Source: Cycas panzhihuaensis (taxonomy: Eukaryota > Cycadophyta). Taken from it: 64,000 bases of DNA. Location of the stretch: contig CM041465.1 of the NCBI GenBank assembly GCA_023213395.1, positions 192,703,741 through 192,767,740 on the forward strand, given 5' to 3'. Positions 46,690 to 56,469 of this stretch are shown piece after piece; the first letter of the stretch is position 1; every line of letters starts with the position of its first letter. Made by a program: the position numbers and the translations under genes. The notes below the pieces were generated by a model. The model was not told the DNA's origin. It made no database searches and worked only from the letters and a program-made list of their open reading frames with translations.

Positions 46690-46713
46690 TTGATCTGGCC
46701 TGACTGTCGCCAT

Positions 46714-47388
46714 CCCGTCCCCGCGATCGTAATACTGCCTCACGCCGAACTGACGGCCGATCGTCCTCTGCGTGCCTCAAGTCGGGTAGTGCTCGCGTCA
46801 AGGGTAAGGCTCGTTTCGACGAGAGCCGGTGAAAATGAAATCAATTTTCATTAGTTTTCCTTATATAAAGCGGGGCCCCGATGGGCACTTCTTCCGCTTC
46901 GCCCGTGATGCTTGGGGACCGTCCTCATCATGTCATAGCCTTTGCCTTCTGGCCCTGTCGCTCGTTGTGCTTTATGGACACCTTTTTTGCCCTCTCTTAT
47001 AAGGGCATTTATGGCGCCTCATTATTGCGCTTAGCGGGGCCTTTACATCGTTTTGCACGCTGCTCCCGGGCATGTCTGAGTTTATACTCGTTTGGCTCAT
47101 TTCGTCGCCCTGGACTCATTTTTGCAGCCCTTTCTCGCCCCTGGGGTCCCCAAAGGAAATGCTCCCCCTGCCTGGGGGCACGTGTTGCTTTTCCAAGCAA
47201 CCTTTGGCCCTCCAGGGCGCCTTTTCTCCGCCCACTCTTCAGCCAGTGGCTGGATTGCTTGCTTTCATTCTTGGGTAACCTCATTGCTAAGTCCTCCTAC
47301 CCTTCTCAGCCCGCTTCGCACTTGCTATTCGAGTCTTTGTTTTTGCTTGCATCACTATTTGTTTGCCGCTAGAGCCTAGTATCCAGCC
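46714..47388. other. Region between the divergent PMD gene and second RNase H
   Basis: There is no reliable gene. It lies upstream of both the antisense PMD gene and the sense RNase H, so it could hold a two-way promoter. ORFs here (46881-47372 and others) are low-similarity. Confidence 0.5.
46862..46870 (+). promoter_or_regulatory. Candidate sense TATA box upstream of the second RNase H
   Basis: TATATAAAG stands out in a GC-rich setting (preceded by gttttcct, followed by cggggcccc), about 520 bp before the RNase H start codon. It is a sequence match only; its use is not shown. Confidence 0.4.
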
Positions 47389-47797
47389 ATGTCTCTCCTC
47401 ATTTTCACTGATGGTAGAAGTCGCGGCAACCCCGGACCTTCCGCCGCTGCGTGGATTCTTCGCAGTCCCTCCGGGCACGATCACTTGCGTTCCGGAATCT
47501 TTCTTCTCGAGGCTACCAATAACGAAGTTGAGTACACAGCCATTATTGAAGCCCTTACGGATGCTCTTCGTTTCCATCACGGTTCCATTGTGTTGTTTTA
47601 CGATTCTCAGGTCGTGGTGTCCCATCTCACCCAGGTTTACCAAGTGCGATGCCCTCACCTGAGGACCCTTGCATCTGCCGCTTGGCCTCTCTCGGCTTGT
47701 TTCTCGTCGGTGGATATCCAAAGATATCCCGAGGCACCTCAACGTTGAGGTCGGCGCCCTCGTCGCCTCATCCTTGAGCGTCGCCTCCCTCTTCTAG
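47389..47797 (+). pseudogene. Tat-1 second RNase H (archaeal-type, aRNH)
   Basis: RNase H fold enzyme degrading RNA in RNA/DNA hybrids; a second one of archaeal type is a hallmark of Tat-lineage elements. MSLLIFTDGRSRGNPGPSAA holds the first catalytic Asp. ATNNEVEYTAIIEALTDAL holds the Glu, and IVLFYDSQVVVSHL the next Asp. A single frameshift near 47660-47690 separates the C-terminal helix, which continues in another frame with DIPRHLNVEVGALVASSL to a TAG at 47795. It sits well downstream of integrase and beyond the antisense PMD gene, so it may not be made as part of Pol. Confidence 0.85.
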
Positions 47798-48157
47798 ATG
47801 ACCGCCCTTGAGGCTTGCCCGGCCAGCCCGTGCCCAAGCCTCTAGTTGTTCTTAATTAGATGTACCTGCTCTACTTTGTTGGATGCCCTCTTACTTCACG
47901 TTGCACCTTGGCAATGGGGGGCATCCCGTTTTACTGCTTATTTCAGTTTGGGGTCGATGTTTAGGCGACACGCAGGCAGCCCCTACGTTGTCCTAGTCTC
48001 CGTCTCCCCGCCCACGCTGCTCGCCATGACACTTGCCTACGCCCTTGGTCTACGTGCCGCTCCTTATGGTTTTATATGTATGCATGTGCTACTCATGTTT
48101 CTTGATTGTCAGCATTCGCCATCACATTACGCTTCCGAGCAGTGAGGCTCTGCTGCC
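47798..48157 (+). other. Tat-1 3' untranslated region
   Basis: No gene seen. The end (gaggctctgctgccaag) matches the Tat-2 remnant at 855-880. Confidence 0.7.
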
Positions 48158-48167
48158 AAGGGGGCAG
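48158..48167 (+). other. Tat-1 polypurine tract
   Basis: AAGGGGGCAG immediately before the 3' LTR; also seen in Tat-2. Confidence 0.85.
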
Positions 48168-50733
48168 TGTTTCCCAGCTATTGGGAATGGACTCCAGACT
48201 CATCGACACAGGTTTGTTCAGGTATATGTTCTTACTTTTCTTACCTATGTTAATTAAGGTAGTTTAGAGTAGTTTGATTGATATATGCCTGCCTACATGC
48301 ATTTGTTTGTCTGCTTGCTCATAATGCATGTGCCTAACGGCGCGCCTTCAGCCTATGATGACTCACAGTGGGGGCATTCCTCAGCGAATGCGACACCCCG
48401 TATGGCCTACAACCACTCACGATGTCTCCACGCTTTCGGGATTATTTCTACCAAATTGTTTGTTTTGTTACAACATGCCGCTTATGTTCTGATCCTTCCT
48501 AAGTCCGGTTTAACCCTTAGTTATGGCTCTTTGCATCATTCTGGATACTTGTCCACTGCCTGGGCCTTCCCCCCAGCTGATGTAATTCATGTTTAGTCCA
48601 TGTTCTTACCTTAAAAGCTTGATTTTTCTTTCATTTTTCTCTTTTTTAAATTTCAGGCTGGTACCACGGTAAACTAAGCGGTACCGCGGAATTTACCGCG
48701 GTACGACTGTTTGAAATTTAAAAAAGAGAACCACGCGACAGTTTCCGCATTTTTTCACGGAACTGCCACGTGGCTCCGTACGATTGGAGGCGCCCCAATG
48801 CCCCCAACGTTCACTTGCTGTGAACAAGACATAAAATGATTTTTTTTACTCATTGGCATCATTCTTGAGCTCATTTTTCTAAGTTTTCTAAAGAAAAGCT
48901 CTCCACAAAAGACAAGAGAAGACACAGAAATCAAAGAAGTTTAGGCACAGTAACTGAGGAGGAAGGACAAGGCTGCCACCAGTGGATTTTGCAGGGCCAT
49001 TGCTGCCCCTTACTACTCTCCACAACCAGCTCTCTTCCTCTTGCAACTACACAAAGATTCAAGGGACTTCTTCAACCAAGAAGTTGCCCCAAAGACTTGC
49101 TTCACATCCCCAACTTCACAAAGGGCTTCTTCCATCTACTTTGCAGCTGGGAGCACTCATGATCAGTCTTCATTTGACCTCTATTGCTACTGTCCCTAGT
49201 GGTAGGAGGCATGCATGACCTCTCTACACAAGGTACCCCTTAGCTTTACTTGCTTTTTTTGTATTTTCTTGCATTTCTTCTTCCTTTTACTTGTATTTCC
49301 TTTGCTTTTTGCTTGCAAACCCCTTGGATATACTTGCATGTCTCTTATATTTATTGTCAAGCATTCTACCTCTTCTTTCCCCTTGCTTTTACTCCTTGAA
49401 TGAAAGTAGCTACCATTGGCCATAACCGTCCCTTAGTGCCACCTTGACCCGAATCCATTTTCCCGGTTTTTCTCTTTGGACTTCCTCATTTTCTCCAAGC
49501 CTTCTTCCATTTTTTCCTCAGTCAGCTAGAGTGAGGGAGCATACACGAGGATTTGAGGGAGATAGGCGGGGTTCCGTCCCCCATTGCCGTCCTTCTCTCC
49601 AAGGGTTCCATCCCTTGTCCTCTTCCCCTTACCATACACGCTGTCCTGAGGAACGGGTTGAAGGAGTTTACGAGATTGCGTCAGGGTGTCCACACCGGTT
49701 TTGAGACAACCCGCGTCCACCTTTGTCACCACCCGGCATTCCTTTCCCGGGCCCCTTTGGAGACCTCTCGTGGGTGAGTTAGCCATCCCGAGGCTATACT
49801 CAGTTCCACTTCGTGTGTTTGTTGGCACTTAGTAGTGTAGGAGTACCTCATATGCTCTTGTTTCCGTTTTGCTACATTTTGACATATAGCTTAGTTTGAT
49901 TAGCTAAGTTGATTTCGCTTGCGCTTCATACACATATATCTCCTTGCATATTTGGTAACCTCTCCCTCGAGAGGAAGGTACTCTTTGTGTTCTCTTGTAG
50001 GATCGCATTGGTGGAGGTAGCGCGTGGAGCGAACCCATTGCCGGCTAGCTCACCCATGGTACTTTCCCTCCTTTAGTTGTGCTTTTCCTTTTCGTCCTTT
50101 CATTTCATTTGATTTCACATGCTCACGGGGAGGTAAGTGAACCCCCTTATCACCGTCAATCGATGTCGCGTACGTGGAGAAAGGAGAAGGAGGGAGCAAA
50201 AACAACGCGAGATCAACTGTACTTTGACCTCAACCGCCGGATCCAGGTATTCCTCGCGTTTCCTTTATTTTTCCTTTTATGTCATTCTTGCTCTTTGCAC
50301 CTGCTTGATAAGTAAAAGATAAGGAAACATAAAGGAAAAAGGAAATAGTCTTTTATTTTACATTTACTTTCCTGTACCGTTTCTTTTACTTTGCATTACA
50401 TAGGGATAGAAGACCTGTTTACGTTGCATCCCCCAACCATACTATACTTCACACCTGTTGCACGTTGATTTTGTTGCCCTCTCGTTGCCTTCTCATTATC
50501 TTGAGAAGCCGCAACGTGCGAGGTTTCCCTCTCCTTCCTGGCCATCTGAAGGGTAGGAAGGCCTCGTATTTGCACGGCTACCTGGAAGCAACCAGGCACC
50601 TTGCAGTCCCCGAACCCGCGCTCTGGTGCACGGACGTCCTGTGAGGTGAGATCCTCACTGCCTAGCCCAGTCAGTGTGGTGTTTTGTATCCCTTTGCTAG
50701 ACGTAGGATCACCGCCCTGCGGAGAGCGTTTCA
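48168..50733 (+). repeat. Tat-1 3' LTR
   Basis: 2,566 bp, TGTTTCCCAGCT ... GAGCGTTTCA. Long stretches are almost identical to the 5' LTR, with differences concentrated in short patches. Inverted repeats at 48637-48730. Confidence 0.93.
48637..48730. repeat. Nested inverted repeats in Tat-1 LTR
   Basis: Outer arms TTCTCTTTTTTAAATTTCA (48637-48655) and its exact reverse complement (48712-48730). Inner arms GTACCGCGG (48681-48689) and CCGCGGTAC (48696-48704) with a 6-nt loop. The outer pair is kept in the 5' LTR; the inner one is disrupted there. Confidence 0.88.
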
Positions 50734-50738
50734 CATGT
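50734..50738. other. Target-site duplication of Tat-1 (right, CATGT)
   Basis: Exact repeat of 34349-34353. Confidence 0.93.
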
Positions 50739-50768
50739 CAAGGTAAGTTAAGGTAAGTTTAACTTTGA
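50739..50768 (+). repeat. Copia-5 3' LTR, right remnant
   Basis: 'caaggtaagttaaggtaag' and the following 'tttaacttt' continue the Copia-5 LTR after Tat-1, then similarity stops abruptly where Copia-6 protease sequence begins. Confidence 0.8.
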
Positions 50769-51850
50769 TGCACTTTATGTACCAACCCTTAAGATGAACC
50801 TTCTATCTATAGGATAAATGATGGGCCAAGATTACCAAGTAATATTTAACAACAGAGAATGCACTATTAAAGATAAAAGAAAGAACAAGGCAACAATTTT
50901 CAAGGGTAAAATGACTAAGGATAAACTTTTCAAACTAGTCCTTATTCATTTTTATACTTATGCTTCGAAAACATTAATAAAGCTTGACAGTGACATGTGG
51001 CATAAGAGATTTTGCTACTTAAGTCACAGTAGTCTGGCACTGATGAAGAAGATGGATATGGTTGATGGGTTATCACATATTGAAGTAGATAAAAATATTT
51101 ATGAAGGATGCCTCCTTGGAAAATAACATAGATAAAGTTTTATGGATAATAACTATAAAGTCAATGGACCTCTCCAACTAGTATACATGGATATTTGTGG
51201 TCTCATGGATGTTCTCTCATTAACAGAGCTAGATATGGAAAGATACATGGATATTTGTAGTCCCATTCATTGATGATTTTATAATGAAAACTTGGGTTTA
51301 TTTCTTAAAATTCAAATCAGATACATTTTAACACTTTGTCAACTTCAAAACCTATATGGAAAGATAGTGGATACAAAATCCTCTCCTTAAGATTAGATAA
51401 TGGAGGAGAGTTCATCTCAAACAAGTTTAAAGCCTATTGTGCTCATCATAGGATAAGGAGATAGCTTACAAATCCTTATATCCCTCAACAAAATGGTATA
51501 GCTAGAAGAAAGAACTACACTGTAGTTGAGATGGCTTGGTGTATATTGAAGGACAAAAGATTAGGGCATGAATTTTAGAATGAAGTAGTTCACATAACCA
51601 TTTATTTAATTAATAGGTGTACCACCAAAGCACTAATGTGGAAGACTCATAAAGAAGCTTAGATTAAATACAAACCTAGTATCCATCACTTAGAGTTTTT
51701 GGGTACTTAGCCTATGCTCACATTCTTGAACAAAGAAGATCTAAGCTAGATGATCATAGAATCAAATGTATATTCATTGGGTATAGTGATACCTCTAAAT
51801 CTTATAAGGTTTATGATCCTAAATCTTGAAAAGTCATGTTGAGTGGAGAT
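50769..51850 (+). pseudogene. Copia-6 protease end and integrase
   Basis: It starts with ALYVPTLKMNLLSIG, the tail of the protease. The open piece 50818-51126 holds MWHKRFCYLSHSSLALMKKM, a pre-integrase finger with its first His kept and second altered. YMDICG (first Asp region), RLDNGGEFISNKFKAY (second Asp) and PQQNGIARRKNYTVVEMA (catalytic Glu kept) follow. It ends with KCIFIGYSDTSKSYKVYDP. Stops interrupt it several times, including just after LLGK at 51124. Confidence 0.8.
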
Positions 51851-53680
51851 GTCAAATTCTAAGATGATGATTATTACCACATTGATGATGCTCAAAACAA
51901 AAGGAATGGTGTCATAATAAATTGTGATTCTACTACTAGGTCCAAATATGTGCCACCTAGGCATGAATCTAGACAAACCATTGATGTATCAAGTGGGGAG
52001 AGAACCTCTTCTCAACCTCCACCATAAAGGTTACAAAAATGGGTTTAAAGAAACCATGATATGGATAGCATCTTGGACAATAATTATAATTGAAGATCTA
52101 CTTGAGCACATAGGGTGAATTTTACTCTCATGAGTCAAGTTATGGAAACCCATGAGCCTAATGCTTTTAGAGGCTAATACACATGATACTTGGAGAAAGG
52201 CAATAGAGGAAGAATATAACTCCATACTAAAAAATGATACTTGGGAATTGGTTGATCTCCCTCCTAATAAAAAGGTGATTGGTAACATGTTGGTTTACAA
52301 AATCAAGTTCTAATCTGATGGATCAATTGACAAACATAAAGCTAGATTAATAGTAAAAGATTATGCCCAAAGAGAAGGTATCGATTATAGTGAAACATTT
52401 TCCCTTGTTACATATATAGAAACCATCCACTTGATGATGATCTTGGTAGCATAAATGGGATGGGATGTTTACCAAATGGATGTTAAAAGTGTATTTCTTA
52501 ATAGCTACATTAACAAAGATATCTATGTCTCTTAACCCTTAGGTTTTGAGGTTAGGGGGAAGGAAGACAAAGTGTATAAACTTAAAAAAGAACTATACGG
52601 ATTAAAGCAAGTACCCTAGGCTTGGTATTTCCAAATTGATAAATATTTTAGAGATCAAGGTTTTGAAAGGTCTCAAGCAAATCTAAACTTATATATCAAG
52701 ATTAAGGGTGACTCTATTCTAATTATGGGACTCTATGTAGATGATCTTATTTGCACTAGAAATGACCCCTAGATTTTGTAAAATTTTAAGAAAGCTATGT
52801 GTAAAGAGTTCAAGATGACAAATTTGAGTTTAATGCATTACTTCTTAGGTTTATAAATATGACAAGATAAAAATGGCATCTTTATTTCTCAAAGAAAGTA
52901 CACTTTAGACTTACTTCAAAAGTTTAAGATGAATAATTACAAACCTCTAGCAAGTCTAATTGAAGTTAGGATCAAGCTATCTAAACTTGATGATTCTGCA
53001 CCTATGGATCCCACACTCTATAGATAACTAATTTAAAGTTTTATTTATTTAACTTTAACTCGACTAGATATTATGCATGCAGTAAGTGTAGTATCCAGAT
53101 TTATGTATGATCCCAAGACTACTCATTGGCAAGTAGCAAAAAGGATGCTACGATATCTCAAAGGCATAATAAAAGATAGGTTACATTATAAATCCTCACT
53201 AAAATTTAGATTGACTGGGCATATAGATTCAGATTGGGTAAGTGACATTGATGATAAGAAATCCACCTCAGGTTACACTTTTAATATGGGTTCAACAACC
53301 ATAGCCTGGAGCACCAAGAAATAGAACACCATTTCCCTATCCATAGAAAAAGTAGAATATAAAGTAGTAGTCTCTAACACATGTGAAATAATATCATTTT
53401 GATAAATTCTATGAGACTTTTAGATATAATAAAAAGGACCAACTAAAATTTGGTGTGATAATCAAAGCACTCTTCAGATGACATGAAATCCTGTATTTTA
53501 TGGCAAAATAAAGCATATCAAAACTCAGCACCATTTCATTCAAGAATTAGTTTAAGTAGGTGAGATCAAGTTGATATATTGTAGTACTAAAGATTAAATA
53601 ATAGATATATTTACAAAGCCATTGGGAAAGATTGAATTTCACAAATTTAGCGATAAACTTGGAGTTTTATACAATGGCCA
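51851..53680 (+). pseudogene. Copia-6 reverse transcriptase and RNase H
   Basis: RT pieces are EEEYNSILKNDTWELVDLPP, QMDVKSVFLNSYINKDIYVS, KKELYGLKQVP and the catalytic GLYVDDLICTRNDP near 52735. The 53073-53324 open piece carries VSVVSRFMYDPKTTHWQVAK and the RNase H start GHIDSDWVSDIDDKKSTSGY. WCDNQSTLQM and DIFTKPLGKIEFHKF end the domain. It contains many stops. Confidence 0.82.
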
Positions 53681-53682
53681 TT

Positions 53683-53693
53683 ATGGGGGAGAA
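53683..53693 (+). other. Copia-6 polypurine tract
   Basis: ATGGGGGAGAA directly before the LTR. Confidence 0.85.
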
Positions 53694-54010
53694 TGTTGGA
53701 ATAATGGCCATTTGTAAAGTGTATGCACATGTACCTCAGGCCTCCAAAATCCACCTAAAGCAACCTAGAGTCCACCAGAGCTACCATGCAACTGTCTACG
53801 AGTTGAATAAGGTACATATTTACTTTATTTTATTAAATTTTTAATTATTTATTTGATTGTTAGGTAGAGGTAGTCCATTGGGTCCCCAAATTATAAATAT
53901 TAAGGGAATACCTCCCTGGTATTTTTTAACACTGTCTTCTACTAAAAAATGCTATGTATTCTTAATAATAGATGTGTTAATGTAATTTTCAACCTGTTCT
54001 ACTCCTTGCA
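53694..54010 (+). repeat. Copia-6 3' LTR
   Basis: It starts TGTTGGAATAATGG; a TATA-like 'ttataaatattaagg' lies near 53892. The end is placed at the CA of 'ctccttgca' (54010), about 20 bp before Copia-7 coding sequence. No partner LTR. Confidence 0.6.
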
Positions 54011-54029
54011 CCTATATTTATAAGATATT

Positions 54030-55850
54030 TTGATACTTTTAGATCCTATAAATTATATGACCCAAAGGACAAGAAGATATTTTTAAGAAAGGATGTCATT
54101 TTCAAAGAAGATAAATGCTATCAAGAAGAAGTTGAAAATGATAAAAGAAAAGAGATCATGGTGGAAGTAGATTCATATCCTAAGTCTATAAATATACCAA
54201 GTCCAAATGAAGCAGGACCCTCTACATTCAATCAAAGGGTTCCTAAATAGGTTTAAAGGGTACATGACCCTTCAAATATTTTATATAATAACTTTTAGAG
54301 AGAGGCCACTCAATCTTAAAGAGTAAATTTTACCTTGATGACTCAAGTAATGGAGTCAAATAAGCCTCATAACTTTAAAGAGGCTAATAAAAAAGATGAA
54401 TGGAAAGAAGTATAAAGGAAGAGTATAATGCCTTAGTAAAAAATGATACATAGGAGTTAATATATTTACTACCAAGTAAAAATTCCATTGGAACCAAGTG
54501 GGCCTATAAGACCAAATATAGATCAGATAGAACAATTAACAAGTATAAGATAAGTTTAGTTATCAAAGGATATGCATAAGTTAAAGGCATAGACTACAAT
54601 AAGACTTTTGCACTTATTATAAAAATTGAAATGGATCGTATGATGATAGCTTTAGCTATACAATAGGATTAGACAGTTCAATAAATAGATATTAAGAGTG
54701 CTTTCTTAAATGGGTATATAGAAGAAGAAATATATATCCAATAAATCAAAGGTTTTAAAGTAAAAGGGAAAGAACACAAGATCTATAAAATCAAGAAGGC
54801 TTTGTATGAACTCAAACAAACACTTAGAGCTTGGTACTCTAGGATTGATAAGTATTTTAGAGATTAAGGATTCTAAAGGAGTTAATCAAATCCCAATTTG
54901 TATATTAAGACAGAGAGAAGATCAATACTTATTATGGGCTCATACATGGATGACATTGTTTATACTAGGAATGATCCTTATTTATTCTAAAAATTCAAAG
55001 AAGACATGTGTAAGGAGTTTAAAATGATTGATTTGATACTTATACATTACTTCTTGTGCTTAGAAGTTTGGCAAGATAGAAATGGGATATTTATTTCCTA
55101 AAGGAAGTATACTTTACACTTATTACATAAGTTCAATATAAATAATTACAAGGCACTTTCTATACTAGTCAAAATTAGGGTGAAATTATCTAAGTATGAA
55201 GAATCAACATTAGTTAACCCAACTCTCTACATATAGTTAATTGAAAGTTTGATTTACTTAACTTCAACTTAGCTAGATATCACATATACAGTTAGTGTAG
55301 TTTCCAAGTTTATGCATAAGCTTAATATGACACATTGGCAAGCAGTAAAACATACACTTAGGTAAATAAAGGGTATAGTTGGTTATGGACTTCATTATAG
55401 GTCATCATGATACTTTAGATTAATTAGCTATATAGACTCATGCTAGGTAGGATATATAAATGATAAGAAACCTAACTCAGGTTACACTTTTAGTTTGGGT
55501 TCAAAAGTAATAGCTTGGTGTTCAAAGAATATAGAGTAAAAGTAGCAGGAGCTTGTGAAATAACTTGGCTAAGAAGATTATTCTAGGATTTGTAAGAAAA
55601 ATAGGATGGTCTCACATAGATGGTTTATGATAATCAAATCACTATATAGATGACTTAGAATATAGAGTTTCATGGCAGAAGGAAACACATCAGAACTCAA
55701 TATTACTTCATCAAAGAATTGGTATAGGAAGGTGAGATTAAATTAACCTATTACAATATAGAAGAACAAGTGGTAGATATATTTACTAAGGCACTTGGAA
55801 AAATAAAGTTCAATAATTTTAGAGATAAGATTAGAGTCTCTTTAAATGGG
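54030..55850 (+). pseudogene. Copia-7 integrase tail, reverse transcriptase and RNase H
   Basis: The start YKLYDPKDKKIFLRKDVIF is an integrase end. RT pieces include KEEYNALVKNDT, GTKWAYKTKYRSDRTINKYK, IDIKSAFLNGYIEEEIYI and KKALYELKQTLRAWYSRIDK. The active-site region near 54945 reads GSYMDDIVYTRNDP (YMDD). RNase H fragments are SYIDSC and DKKPNSGYTFSLGSKVIAWC. Stops occur every few tens of codons. Confidence 0.78.
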
Positions 55851-55866
55851 CATTATAGAGGAGAAA

Positions 55867-56195
55867 TATTAGATAATGTCCATTAGGGCTCAGATTAGCA
55901 TATGTCAACTATGATAGCATATGGTTTAGTGTAGCCAACTTAGCTAACCTCATCAACATTTGAGTGGATATTATAATGGTATTTCTAAACACCAATTAGC
56001 GGTAGATGTTGGGTTTTTACTTAACTTCTATTTATAAATTTAAGAGGTCTAAAAACCTTAGTGTTCATCAATACCACCATTATGCTACATATTTGTTTTA
56101 TTATTTATTGTAGTTACTTCTCCCTTTGACTCTTATAAATCCTTTAGCTTATAAACTTTGTGGTAACATTCAATAATACCATGCCTAAAAGGTAG
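55867..56195 (+). repeat. Copia-7 3' LTR (degenerate)
   Basis: It follows the purine tract ATAGAGGAGAAA and starts TATTAGATAATGTCC (TG mutated to TA). The end is uncertain. Confidence 0.5.
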
Positions 56196-56209
56196 AATTA
56201 TATCAAATT

Positions 56210-56371
56210 AATTATTTTTTGATCAAGATTCTTATAGTTTTAATCAACCATATTTGTAGGTTGTGTTTCTACTATAATAATCTACTACTCCTTCTCAACA
56301 AGGATATCTTCCATCTTTAGCTTCTATAACTCAAAGTTGTGGCTATTAAACTTTTTAATTTTTATCTTCAT
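56210..56371 (-). pseudogene. Copia-8 gag, N-terminal fragment
   Basis: MKIKIKKFNSHNFEL, a stop in place of the conserved Trp, then KLKMEDILVEKE: the start of a Copia gag of the FNG.NFELWKLKMEDLL type. It is truncated. Confidence 0.7.
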
Positions 56372-56451
56372 AGTGCTTGTGATAATATTTATACTGAAGT
56401 TTACTGGACAAGGCTCCCACTCACTAAATGGCTTCCCATAGAACTAAAACC

Positions 56452-56467
56452 ATCAACTCTGATACCA
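56452..56467 (-). other. Copia-8 primer-binding site (tRNA-iMet)
   Basis: The minus strand reads TGGTATCAGAGTTGAT, two bases beyond the LTR. Confidence 0.88.
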
Positions 56468-56469
56468 AA

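Larger units (their letters stand above)
44296..46713 (-). pseudogene. Antisense plant-mobile-domain (PMD) gene inside Tat-1
   Basis: A spliced gene on the strand opposite to the element. Exon 1 (46713-46690) reads MATVRPDQ. A consensus donor (CAA|GTGAGT) and an acceptor at 46202 join it in frame to exon 2. Exon 2 carries the PMD signature HMFHLPQIGDISITPEDIRR at about 46018-45960, then ARGWAQATLVAANLV and FSYSTLLQCWFFDHF. An acidic Asp/Gly/Ser-rich tract follows. A second intron (45002-44895, GT...AG, in frame) leads to a coiled-coil last exon (RRELDATRGERDELRRQIQA) with an Arg/Ser-rich end. Plant PMD proteins include the MAIN/MAIL nuclear factors; many copies ride in transposons. Two offsetting frameshifts, another near 45200, and about four stops (some at likely Trp) break this copy. 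Role in the element is unknown. Confidence 0.8.
34354..50733 (+). mobile_element. Tat-1: 16.4-kb Tat-type Ty3/Gypsy element with antisense PMD gene
   Basis: Boundaries are fixed by 2.5-kb LTRs, TG...CA ends and the CATGT duplication. Order is PBS, gag, protease, RT, RNase H and integrase (36877-43591), then an antisense plant-mobile-domain gene (44296-46713), a second RNase H (47389-47797), polypurine tract and 3' LTR. The second RNase H, the C-H-H-C gag finger, the DNGSS protease site and the extra ORF all fit the Tat lineage. Nearly every sense frame is broken by small frameshifts, although long LTR stretches are almost identical. It is either recently inserted but defective, or a poorly corrected sequence. 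Confidence 0.93.
28668..50768 (+). mobile_element. Copia-5: gag-only Copia-like element carrying a kinesin fragment, split by Tat-1
   Basis: The element comprises the LTR at 28668-29093, primer site, a 4.4-kb leader with a host-derived kinesin segment on the opposite strand, a short gag (33549-34058), polypurine tract and 3' LTR start at 34261. No protease, integrase or RT is present between gag and the LTR. The 3' LTR is interrupted at 34353 by Tat-1 and resumes at 50739 for about 30 bp ('caaggtaagttaaggtaag'), then is truncated at a junction with Copia-6. Excluding Tat-1, the element is about 5.7 kb as preserved. It must have depended on an autonomous relative. Confidence 0.8.
50769..54010 (+). 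mobile_element. Copia-6: 5'-truncated Copia element
   Basis: It begins inside the protease and runs through integrase, RT and RNase H to a polypurine tract and a 3' LTR. Gag and the 5' LTR are missing. It is from the same clade as Copia-7. Confidence 0.82.
54030..56195 (+). mobile_element. Copia-7: 5'-truncated Copia element
   Basis: It runs from the end of the integrase through RT and RNase H to a polypurine tract (55855-55866) and a degenerate 3' LTR. It is related to Copia-6 throughout, but more decayed. Confidence 0.78.
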
